Shown here: piece by piece, positions 1-5,409 of the stretch
Layout: every line of letters begins with the position of its first letter
Numbering within the stretch: the stretch's first letter is position 1
DNA from: Oscillospiraceae bacterium
Lineage (GTDB): Bacteria > Bacillota > Clostridia > Oscillospirales > Ruminococcaceae
Reading direction: 5' to 3'
Assembly: GCA_003508605.1 (NCBI GenBank)
Contig: DNUB01000108.1
Span: 2,199 to 7,607 of the forward strand
DNA length: 5,409 bases
Made by a program: the position numbers and the translations under genes
The notes under the pieces: model-generated
The model's input: the letters and a program-made list of their open reading frames with translations, nothing else
Told to the model about the DNA's origin: nothing
Databases searched by the model: none

Positions 1-897
1 TGCTATCAGGCTTATATTTTTTTTATCCGTATATATTACAAATTTTTTTCCGCCGAGCTTTTCCGTCTGCGCCGATATTTTTCTCAGCATAATGCGGCTT
101 TTTACTATTTCGCAAAGGGCGGGGTGATAAACGCCTCCCGTCATACTGTCTTTCACTCCCTCGGAGGCGTGTAAGCCCAGTCTTATCACAGGGATCTTTT
201 TCTCCTCAAAAAATTCAAGCAGGTCGGCGCACAGCTCCACCGTTTCCTCAAAGGAAAAGCTGCTGTACAGCCCCTTTTCCCTTAATTCGTCAAGCATTGT
301 ACCTTTTAAAATAACCGTCGGATAAATCCTTACGGTATCGGCTTTAAGCGTCGCAAACTCTCTTGCGGTTTCCATACAGTACTGCCTTTTATCCTTATAC
401 AGTCCCGTCATCATCTGCAGACCCAGCTTAAAGCCGTAAGCCTTGATCAGTCCGCTTGCCCTTCTCACGTCCTCGGCGGTATGTCCCCTTTGATTTGCGC
501 CGAGCACTTCGTCGTTCATGCTTTGCGCACCTAATTCTATGGCGGTCATACCGTAAAGCTTAAGCTCCTCCAGTATTTCCTCGTTTATGCAGTCGGGGCG
601 GGTGGAACAGCGTATTCCGCAGTATACATTCGGGAACTCCCTTACGTATTCCGAGGCGGCATATAAAAGCCGTCTTCTGTAATCGCTGTCGACGGCGGTA
701 AAGCTGCCGCCGAAAAAGGCTATTTCCGCCTGCATATTGTTATTTTGCAGCACGCTTACCTGTGCCGCAAGAATCTCTCTTGTCTCCTCGGGGGTCGGGG
801 CTTTTTCGCTGCCGCTTATAAAGCGTTGATTGCAGAACGAACAGGTGTTGGGGCAGCCCTTATGAGGGATAAATATCGATAAATTTGTTTGTTTCAT
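1..897 (-). CDS. Elp3-like radical SAM protein, C-terminus cut by window edge
   Basis: I translated 299 residues from the ATG at 897-895 to the window edge without a stop; the C-terminus is missing. The 4Fe-4S cluster motif CxxxCxxC is at C15, C19 and C22, inside PHKGCPNTCSFCNQR. An SAM-binding GGSFT motif follows at 63-67. The segment VRIYPTVILKGT (189-200) and the RLGLHASEG stretch (239-247) match the C-terminal extension of Elp3-type radical SAM proteins (COG1243). Members of this short bacterial branch are roughly 350 residues long and lack the acetyltransferase domain of true Elp3, so about 50 residues should lie beyond the edge. The family cleaves SAM to a 5'-deoxyadenosyl radical; the substrate is unknown, and a role in RNA modification is only an inference from Elp3. 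It follows rnc by 78 bases. An in-frame TAA at 936-934 and the lack of other starts fix the start, yet no purine-rich ribosome binding site precedes it. Confidence 0.93.
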   Translation of the reverse strand, partial: MKQTNLSIFIPHKGCPNTCSFCNQRFISGSEKAPTPEETREILAAQVSVLQNNNMQAEIAFFGGSFTAVDSDYRRRLLYAASEYVREFPNVYCGIRCSTRPDCINEEILEELKLYGMTAIELGAQSMNDEVLGANQRGHTAEDVRRASGLIKAYGFKLGLQMMTGLYKDKRQYCMETAREFATLKADTVRIYPTVILKGTMLDELREKGLYSSFSFEETVELCADLLEFFEEKKIPVIRLGLHASEGVKDSMTGGVYHPALCEIVKSRIMLRKISAQTEKLGGKKFVIYTDKKNISLIA

Positions 898-975
898 ATT
901 TGTTGTAAGGGTCGGTGTTGGTTTGTTGTTCTTTTAAGGAAGCTGTGCGGGTTTTGACGGCTTTCGGAATACTGT

Positions 976-1656
976 TCAGTTGGTTTCGTATCCCATAAGC
1001 TTTAAGGCTTCTTTTGCTGCGCTTTGCTCCGCTTCCTTTTTGCTGTAGCCCGAGCCTTTGCCTATTATCTGTCCGTTTAACAGCACGTTTACGGTAAATA
1101 AGCGGTTGTGCGCAGCTCCGCTTTCGCCTGCCAGCTCATAGACTATTTTTTCTTCGGGATTTTGTTGGATTATCTCCTGCAAAAGGGTCTTATAGTCGCC
1201 GATAAGCAGTCTGCCGCTTCTCAGCACTTCTATTGAAGGAATAAAGGGGATTATAAAGCTTTTGGCGGCGTCAAGACCACCGTCGAGATATATTGCCGCA
1301 ATAAGTGCCTCAAATGCGTCCGCAAGGATAGACCTGCGGTGTCTGCCTCCTGTGTTTTCCTCTCCCTTTCCCAAAAAGATAGCTTCCCCCAAACCGATTT
1401 TTTCCGCAAAGGGATAAAGGGCGTGTTCGCTGACAATACCCGCTCTCAGCTTTGTAAGCTGTCCCTCGGGGAAATCCGGAAGGTTTTCAAAAAGATATTT
1501 TGAGACAACAACCGAAAGCACGCTGTCACCCAAAAATTCCAGCCGCTCATTGCTGTGGTGGTTTTTTCCGTTGACAAAGGAGGAATGGGTAAGAGCTTCC
1601 TTTAAATAGGCAGGCTCTTTAAACTCATAGCCTATCCTTTCTTCCAATTCGGTCAT
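976..1656 (-). CDS. rnc: Ribonuclease III
   Basis: This 226-residue protein cuts double-stranded RNA, with roles in rRNA maturation and mRNA turnover, and acts as a cytoplasmic homodimer. The family signature NERLEFLGDSVLS is at 36-48. All metal-binding and catalytic acidic residues expected from the E. coli enzyme are present, each shifted by one: E37, E40, D44, E64, D113 and E116. The helix ADAFEALIAAIYLDGG is at 112-127. A double-stranded RNA-binding domain occupies about 154-222, starting DYKTLLQE and ending with the KKEAEQSAAKEAL helix. Length is normal for the family and the gene looks intact. The start is supported by AAAGGA 7 bases upstream. The gene begins 12 bases after the acyltransferase stop codon, so the two are probably co-transcribed and translationally coupled. 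Confidence 0.98.
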   Translation of the reverse strand: MTELEERIGYEFKEPAYLKEALTHSSFVNGKNHHSNERLEFLGDSVLSVVVSKYLFENLPDFPEGQLTKLRAGIVSEHALYPFAEKIGLGEAIFLGKGEENTGGRHRRSILADAFEALIAAIYLDGGLDAAKSFIIPFIPSIEVLRSGRLLIGDYKTLLQEIIQQNPEEKIVYELAGESGAAHNRLFTVNVLLNGQIIGKGSGYSKKEAEQSAAKEALKLMGYETN

Positions 1657-1663
1657 TTTGAGA

Positions 1664-1669
1664 TCCTTT
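1664..1669 (-). promoter_or_regulatory. Ribosome binding site of rnc overlapping upstream stop codon
   Basis: The minus strand reads AAAGGA, followed by 7 bases and the rnc ATG. Its first A is also the last base of the TGA stop codon of the preceding acyltransferase gene (1671-1669). Ribosomes finishing the upstream gene would therefore sit on the rnc initiation site, which suggests translational coupling (inference). Confidence 0.75.
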
Positions 1670-2793
1670 CATTTTTTAATGTTCGGTTTGCAAAAAAGCT
1701 TGTTCCCCGCCGCTGCGGCAAGCCTTTTCACCGCTGACGCCGCTTCGGTATATATTATATTCAGAGTGATTCCCGAACAAACGGACAATGCAAACATCAG
1801 CAGTATCATTACGGGCGCATAAGCAAATCTGTCCTTTGCTGCGGGGATCCTGCTCTTAAATATATCATAATAGACGGTATCAAAAGTGCCTGACAGAAGA
1901 TAAGCAAAAAGACAGGCGTTGGACATGGTCTTTAAAATAAAGCCCCGTATTTTGTTTTCTTTCTTAAATTTAATATTAAGCAGCAGCGTAAAGGTTAAAA
2001 ATGCGGTAACGGCAATAGTGGGAGAGTTGTTGGAATTCCAGTCTCCCCATTTAAAGGAGCCGCCTATGGATCTGTAATAGCAGAATGCGCCGTTAAAGGT
2101 AATCGAGCATATTAACAGTACGGCATTTAACCCGACGGGAATGTTCGGCTTGTATTTTGCAAGATATGCTCCCGCAAAATAGAAAAGAATGGGATACAGA
2201 TTATCCCACCACTGAGGCATTATCTGAAAATATTCGTCGCTTGAAGAGGGAAGCAGCCACCATTCCGCCGATTCAAACCGAAAGGCATTGACAAAGGAGG
2301 GCAGCATGGAAACGACAAACAGCGCCGCCAATAAATATTCGGCCTGCCTTTTATCCTTAAGACCGTTAAAAAGTATATTTAAAAACGGGATCAGCAGATA
2401 CAGCCCCAAATACATTTCAATATACCAGCCGTATCTTGTGCCCTCAAAACCAAAAAGATCGGTTATAAAATCTTTAAAGCCCGCTTCTTCTCCCATTACG
2501 AATTTTGACACAAGAAAAAAGACCACGGAACATATTATATATGTATTTATTGTTTTAAAAATACCCAAAAAATATTTTTTCTCGGGCTTTTTTTGATTCA
2601 TCAGATATCCGCTCAGCATTAAAAACATAGGTACGCAGATAATGAAAAGGTTGCGGAAAGTACACATTAACATCATTGTGCCGCCTTCAACAGGCGTTCC
2701 GTAAAATCCCGAATTATGGAAAAAGTGTATGCCGTTAATGCACAACATGGCGGCAATTCTTATAATATCCAGCGTTTCGTTTCTTTTTGTCAT
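1669..2793 (-). CDS. Integral membrane acyltransferase, acyltransferase-3 family
   Basis: This 374-residue protein resembles the acyltransferase-3 family (PF01757; OatA-, WecH- and NodX-like), which moves acetyl or other acyl groups onto sugars of cell-surface polymers or exported molecules. It opens with RNETLDIIRIAAMLCINGIHFF (4-25), the family's Arg/Asp-containing first helix ending in the conserved His, here H23. A second helix ends in the usual SGY (61-63), and YGWYIEMYLGLYLLIPFL (121-138) matches the family's WYxxxxxGLYLLIPxL block. I count about ten hydrophobic segments and a basic C-terminal tail. There is no extracellular SGNH domain, so it is the short membrane-only form. Substrate and donor cannot be read from the sequence. 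It sits where acpP often lies between plsX and rnc. Parts are AT-rich (12 of 60 G+C at 2521-2580; 16 of 60 at 1921-1980) beside GC-richer neighbours, which fits membrane-protein codon bias or later acquisition. The start has AAAGGA upstream. Confidence 0.88.
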   Translation of the reverse strand: MTKRNETLDIIRIAAMLCINGIHFFHNSGFYGTPVEGGTMMLMCTFRNLFIICVPMFLMLSGYLMNQKKPEKKYFLGIFKTINTYIICSVVFFLVSKFVMGEEAGFKDFITDLFGFEGTRYGWYIEMYLGLYLLIPFLNILFNGLKDKRQAEYLLAALFVVSMLPSFVNAFRFESAEWWLLPSSSDEYFQIMPQWWDNLYPILFYFAGAYLAKYKPNIPVGLNAVLLICSITFNGAFCYYRSIGGSFKWGDWNSNNSPTIAVTAFLTFTLLLNIKFKKENKIRGFILKTMSNACLFAYLLSGTFDTVYYDIFKSRIPAAKDRFAYAPVMILLMFALSVCSGITLNIIYTEAASAVKRLAAAAGNKLFCKPNIKK

Positions 2794-2798
2794 AAGCT

Positions 2799-2804
2799 TC
2801 CTTT
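2799..2804 (-). promoter_or_regulatory. Ribosome binding site of the acyltransferase gene
   Basis: The minus strand reads AAAGGA ending 5 bases before the ATG at 2793. It lies in the loop of a weak 5-base-pair inverted repeat (AAGCT at 2807-2811 and AGCTT at 2794-2798). Such a short stem may be chance, so no regulation is claimed. Confidence 0.65.
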
Positions 2805-2815
2805 AGAGCTTCCCT

Positions 2816-2838
2816 TTCAATAAGGGGCAGTACCCCCG
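2816..2838 (-). repeat. Short GC-rich hairpin motif, copy 1
   Basis: On the plus strand this reads TTCAATAAGGGGCAG followed by TACCCCCG. It forms a GGGG/CCCC stem (2824-2827 with 2833-2836) around a five-base loop. A close relative lies at 5388-5409 in the same orientation. Apart from one extra C, the four differences are all transitions. Both copies lie 22 to 30 bases upstream of a start codon. This could be a small dispersed repeat or a leader hairpin; two copies alone cannot decide. Confidence 0.5.
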
Positions 2839-2846
2839 AATTTATG

Positions 2847-2898
2847 AAAAATCCGAGACGTAAGCCCCTCAGGGTTTCGGCGGGGGACATCGGATTTT
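2847..2898 (-). terminator. Candidate intrinsic terminator after plsX
   Basis: A perfect 9-base inverted repeat, AAAATCCGA (2898-2890 on the minus strand) and TCGGATTTT (2856-2848), encloses an inner CCCC/GGGG pairing (about 2882-2886 with 2865-2868). A run of five T follows the 3' arm in the direction of transcription (2851-2847). It begins 29 bases past the plsX stop codon. The internal loops are unequal, so the stem is weaker than a textbook terminator. It could also be an attenuator or part of a leader for the downstream gene. Confidence 0.5.
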
Positions 2899-2899
2899 G

Positions 2900-2905
2900 A
2901 TTATA
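2900..2905 (-). promoter_or_regulatory. Candidate -10 box of a promoter for the acyltransferase-rnc unit
   Basis: A perfect TATAAT lies on the minus strand in an AT-rich patch just after the plsX stop codon. No good TTGACA-like -35 box is found 16 to 19 bases upstream (AACCGG at the 17-base position), and there is no TGn extension. Initiation would fall near 2893, inside the 5' arm of the stem-loop at 2847-2898. A transcript starting here would then lack part of that stem, while read-through RNA from plsX would carry all of it. Confidence 0.35.
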
Positions 2906-2926
2906 TACTTTATATTTTTTTACCGG

Positions 2927-3949
2927 TTACTCCCGCTCCCCGCCTTCCTGCTTTGACGCTTCGAGCACAGCGGCTATTTCCTCAATAACATTATTTTCGA
3001 TAAATTCCTTTGCCTGCCTTACCGCATTTTTAAAGGCAAGGGCGTCGCTGCTGCCGTGAGCCTTTATAACGGGCTTTGCCGTACCAAGCAGAGGCGAGCC
3101 GCCCGTTTCCCGATAATCCATTTTCCTTGACAGCTCCTTAATGCCCTTCATGGTAAAGGCTGCTCCTATTTTTGTGCCGATATTTTTAAAGAATATGTTT
3201 TTAAGGGAAAGCTTCATAAATTTTCCCATACCCTCAACCGTCTTTAAGTAGATATTTCCCGTAAAGCCGTCTGTAACAAGAACGTCGCAGCCGCCCAACG
3301 CCGCCTCTCTGCCCTCGATATTTCCCGTAAAATTAACGGGGGCGTTCTTTAAAAGAGCATAGGCCTCATGCTCGGTCTCTCTGCCCTTTTCCTCCTCAGC
3401 TCCCACGTTCAAAAGAGCTACCCTGGGGCTTTGCACATTCATTATTTTATCCATATACACGCTGCCCATAACGGCAAACTGTACAAGCATTTCGGCGCGG
3501 CACTCCACGTTTGCGCCGCCGTCAAGGAGTATGTAGCACCGATTTACGGAAGGTATGATGGGCGCAAGGGAGGGACGCTTTATCCCCTTTATTCTGCCTA
3601 TAATGGTTGTGCCGCCTACCACAAGAGCCGCCGTGCTTCCCGCACTTATAAATGCGTCCGCCTCGCCGTTTTTCACCAGCTGAAACGCCACTCCCATGGA
3701 GGAGTTGAGCTTTGACTTTCTGATATCCGTGGGGTTGTCCTCTATGCGTATTACCCCCTCTGCGTTTCTTATCGTTATGCCCTTTGACGAAACGCCTAAG
3801 GCCTTTATTCTTTCGTTAATTATCCTCTCGTCGCCGCAGAGAATTATTTCCGTTCCATAGGCTTTTACCGCCATTTCCGCACCCTTGATCACCTCGTTGG
3901 GTGCGTTGTCGCCGCCGAATGCGTCTAAGGCTATTCTGATTTTATCCAT
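2927..3949 (-). CDS. plsX: Phosphate acyltransferase PlsX
   Basis: This 340-residue enzyme makes acyl-phosphate from acyl-ACP and inorganic phosphate. PlsY uses the product for the first acylation of glycerol-3-phosphate in phospholipid synthesis. PlsX is a peripheral membrane protein. Family motifs appear in order: DAFGGDNAP (9-17), IEDNPTDIRKSKLNSSM (69-85), SAGSTAAL (102-109), LLDGGANVEC (141-150) with QFAVMGSVY (157-165), LLNVGAEEEKGRE (179-191), VTDGFTGNIYLKTVEG (225-240), and SPLLG with IKAHGSSDA (285-303). Length is normal and nothing is broken. The start has an excellent ribosome binding site. It follows trmFO by 62 bases. No FapR-like operator was recognised upstream. Its substrate carrier, acyl carrier protein, is often encoded just downstream in Firmicutes but is not here. 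Confidence 0.98.
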   Translation of the reverse strand: MDKIRIALDAFGGDNAPNEVIKGAEMAVKAYGTEIILCGDERIINERIKALGVSSKGITIRNAEGVIRIEDNPTDIRKSKLNSSMGVAFQLVKNGEADAFISAGSTAALVVGGTTIIGRIKGIKRPSLAPIIPSVNRCYILLDGGANVECRAEMLVQFAVMGSVYMDKIMNVQSPRVALLNVGAEEEKGRETEHEAYALLKNAPVNFTGNIEGREAALGGCDVLVTDGFTGNIYLKTVEGMGKFMKLSLKNIFFKNIGTKIGAAFTMKGIKELSRKMDYRETGGSPLLGTAKPVIKAHGSSDALAFKNAVRQAKEFIENNVIEEIAAVLEASKQEGGERE

Positions 3950-3954
3950 GTGCT

Positions 3955-3960
3955 TCCTCC
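3955..3960 (-). promoter_or_regulatory. Ribosome binding site of plsX
   Basis: The minus strand reads GGAGGA, then AGCAC and the ATG at 3949. It is the strongest anti-16S match in the window and fixes the plsX start. Confidence 0.85.
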
Positions 3961-4011
3961 GATTTTAAGAATTAGAGCTTGCTGCGATCCTTTTTGGCTA
4001 TGCTCCCGGTA

Positions 4012-5358
4012 TTATCCCATGAGAGCGTTTTTCAGATCCGTCAAGGCTCTTTCCGCTATTTTCTCGTACCTTTCCTGCTTGTTTTTTATTATTCCGTCAA
4101 GGGGCGGCAATAAGCCCATATTTGCGCCCATAGGCTGAAAGCTTTTGTTTTCCGCCGCCACATAGCCGCAAAGTGCGCCGCACATTGTGGTTTTGGGAAG
4201 GATAAGGGCGGGCCGCCCCTCCAATGCGGCAGCCAGGCTTTGTCCCGCTATTATGCCGCTCATTGCGCTTTCCGTGTAGCCCTCAACTCCCGTCATCTGA
4301 CCCGCAAAATATATATTATCGCTGTTCTTAAGCATAAAGCGGCTTGTAAGCAAAAGAGGGCTGTTTAAAAATGTGTTGCGGTGCATAACTCCGTAACGGA
4401 GAAATTCGGCGTTTTCAAGCCCCGGTATCATTCGGAAAACCCTTTTTTGCTCAGGGAATTTAAGATTGGTTTGAAATCCCACCAAATTATATGCGCTGCC
4501 CTCAATATTTTCCTTTCTCAGCTGCACCGCCGCCCACGGACGGTGATTTGTGCGGGGGTCGATAAGTCCCACAGGCTTCATACAGCCGTAGCGGACGCTT
4601 TCCGCACCTCTTTTGGCGAGAACCTCCACAGGCATACAGCCTTCGTAGACCGTTATTTCCTCCGATTCGCCCTCAAAATTTTCATGGGCGTTTCTTTTTG
4701 AGGCAGCCTGCCGTTCAAAGGGCTTTAATGGCACGGTTTCCGCCGTTACAAGAGCTTCATAAAAGCTTTCGTATTCTTCCCTGTTAAAGGGGCAGTTGAT
4801 GTAATCCGCTTCGCCCTTGTCATATCTTGTGGCGTAAAAGGCTCTGGTCATATCTATGCTGTCCGCCGATACGATAGGTGCGGCTGCGTCGTAAAAGCTT
4901 AAGCAGTCTCCGCATTTTTCCGTTATAGCCGCCGCCATTTTTTCGGAGGTCAAGGGTCCGGTGGCGATCACCGTGTTTTTTTCGGGGAAGCTTGTGATTT
5001 CGTCTGAAATAAGCTCTATATTGGGGTGGGAGGTGATTTTTTCGGTAATATAATCCGAAAATTTTTTTCTGTCCACCGCCAAAGCTCCACCGGCGGGCAC
5101 TGCGGAATTATCCGCCGCTTCAAGTATCAGCGAGCCTAAAATGCGCATTTCGGCTTTAAGCAGTCCGCCTGCGCTGCTTATCCGAGCGGATTTAAGCGAG
5201 TTGGAGCAGACAAGCTCCCCCAAGCCCTCATAGTGATGGGCAGGGGTGTATTTTTTCGGCTTCATCTCAAACAGCTTCACCTTAAAATTTCTTTCAGCCA
5301 AGGCCCAAGCCGCTTCACAGCCCGCTAAGCCGCCGCCGATCACCGTTACGTTCTGCAA
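4012..5358 (-). CDS. trmFO: Methylenetetrahydrofolate-tRNA-(uracil-54-C5)-methyltransferase, FADH2-oxidising
   Basis: TrmFO makes ribothymidine at position 54 of the tRNA T-loop, taking the carbon from 5,10-methylenetetrahydrofolate and electrons from FADH2 (known for the family). The 448-residue protein starts with a FAD-binding Rossmann motif, VIGGGLAGCEAAW (6-18). Then come TPAHH (38-42) and ELVCSNSLKS (48-57), where C51 matches the conserved Cys53 of the B. subtilis enzyme. YEGCMPVEVLAKRG (239-252) holds C242, matching Cys226. VGFQTNLKFPEQKRVF, LRYGVMHRNTF and GQMTGVEGYTESA (354-366) complete the family pattern. Two oddities: about 18 extra charged residues before the YEGCMP motif (around 217-234), and Cys260 where MKPVGL is usually preceded by Pro. 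The start is TTG: an in-frame TGA at 5391-5389 leaves no ATG or GTG upstream of the FAD motif. Confidence 0.97.
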   Translation of the reverse strand: MQNVTVIGGGLAGCEAAWALAERNFKVKLFEMKPKKYTPAHHYEGLGELVCSNSLKSARISSAGGLLKAEMRILGSLILEAADNSAVPAGGALAVDRKKFSDYITEKITSHPNIELISDEITSFPEKNTVIATGPLTSEKMAAAITEKCGDCLSFYDAAAPIVSADSIDMTRAFYATRYDKGEADYINCPFNREEYESFYEALVTAETVPLKPFERQAASKRNAHENFEGESEEITVYEGCMPVEVLAKRGAESVRYGCMKPVGLIDPRTNHRPWAAVQLRKENIEGSAYNLVGFQTNLKFPEQKRVFRMIPGLENAEFLRYGVMHRNTFLNSPLLLTSRFMLKNSDNIYFAGQMTGVEGYTESAMSGIIAGQSLAAALEGRPALILPKTTMCGALCGYVAAENKSFQPMGANMGLLPPLDGIIKNKQERYEKIAERALTDLKNALMG

Positions 5359-5366
5359 TATGTTTT

Positions 5367-5374
5367 CTCCTTTT
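5367..5374 (-). promoter_or_regulatory. Ribosome binding site of trmFO, supports a TTG start
   Basis: The minus strand reads AAAAGGAG followed by the 8-base spacer AAAACATA and then TTG at 5358-5356. The preceding in-frame codon is ATA, and no ATG or GTG lies between the upstream stop and the FAD-binding motif. The spacing therefore decides for TTG. Confidence 0.8.
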
Positions 5375-5387
5375 CGGGGTTGGAATC

Positions 5388-5409
5388 TTCAATGAGGGGC
5401 AACGCCCCG
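5388..5409 (-). repeat. Short GC-rich hairpin motif, copy 2, at window edge
   Basis: On the plus strand this reads TTCAATGAGGGGCAACG followed by CCCCG. It forms a perfect GGGGC/GCCCC stem (5396-5400 with 5404-5408) around a three-base loop. It resembles the motif at 2816-2838 and lies 29 bases upstream of the trmFO start. The sequence beyond the edge is not visible, so the copy may be longer. A second CCCCG on the minus strand (5379-5375) could pair with the same CGGGG, giving an alternative fold. Confidence 0.5.

Noticed and set aside
898..975. Possible terminator between rnc and the radical SAM gene
   Set aside because: No inverted repeat with a T-run is seen, so read-through from rnc into the radical SAM gene is more likely.
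1251..1436. Minus-strand open frame of 61 codons
   Set aside because: It is an out-of-frame reading inside rnc, where the RNase III frame carries the catalytic residues.
2288..2596. Plus-strand open frame of 102 codons
   Set aside because: It lies wholly inside the acyltransferase gene on the opposite strand, and shows no recognisable domain. The acyltransferase reading has clear family motifs.
3368..3715. Plus-strand open frame of 115 codons
   Set aside because: It is antisense to the conserved core of plsX, and its composition (many His, Tyr, Ala) looks like a mirror of plsX codons.
3950..4011. Possible FapR-type operator or promoter before plsX
   Set aside because: I found no convincing palindrome or -35/-10 pair; only the ribosome binding site is clear, so plsX is probably read from upstream.
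3950..4138. Plus-strand open frame of 62 codons spanning the trmFO-plsX gap
   Set aside because: It mostly overlaps the 3' end of trmFO on the other strand and has no ribosome binding site; its 5' part covers the plsX ribosome binding site.
4206..4218. GC-only inverted repeat GGGCGG and CCGCCC with a one-base spacer
   Set aside because: It lies in the trmFO coding frame (LEGRPALI), the spacer is too short for a stable hairpin as drawn, and it has no T-tail.
4381..4701. Plus-strand open frame of 106 codons
   Set aside because: It is antisense to the conserved catalytic region of trmFO and has no family resemblance.

Overview
The window reads as one directional stretch of a Gram-positive (Firmicutes, class Clostridia) chromosome. 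All five protein genes lie on the minus strand, so the order of transcription runs from the right edge to the left: trmFO, plsX, a membrane acyltransferase, rnc, then an Elp3-like radical SAM gene cut by the left edge. The folate/FAD-dependent TrmFO, the plsX-rnc proximity, the AGGAG-type ribosome binding sites and the moderate GC content point to Clostridia. An Oscillospiraceae/Ruminococcaceae-type member is my best guess, inferred from gene content and order and not proven.

Layout: (1) 5359-5409, a short leader with a GC-rich hairpin motif at the window edge; (2) 4012-5358, trmFO with a TTG start; (3) 3950-4011, a short gap carrying a strong ribosome binding site; (4) 2927-3949, plsX; (5) 2794-2926, a 133-base gap, the only structured non-coding interval, with a TATAAT box, a terminator-like stem-loop and a second copy of the hairpin motif seen at the right edge; (6) 1669-2793, an acyltransferase-3 family membrane protein; (7) 976-1656, rnc, whose ribosome binding site touches the stop codon of the acyltransferase gene; (8) 898-975, a short gap without an obvious ribosome binding site; (9) 1-897, the radical SAM gene. 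No gene-free stretch exceeds 300 bases. I see no tRNA, rRNA, CRISPR array or insertion sequence.

Functionally this is a housekeeping cluster that mixes tRNA T-loop methylation (TrmFO), the first step of phospholipid acyl transfer (PlsX), double-stranded RNA processing (RNase III) and a radical SAM enzyme of unassigned substrate. The unusual member is the acyltransferase: in many Firmicutes the gene between plsX and rnc is acpP (acyl carrier protein), and here that position holds an integral membrane acyltransferase preceded by its own promoter- and terminator-like signals. I do not see a convincing new multi-gene system. The points most worth a second look are this gene replacement and the short repeated hairpin in front of two of the genes.
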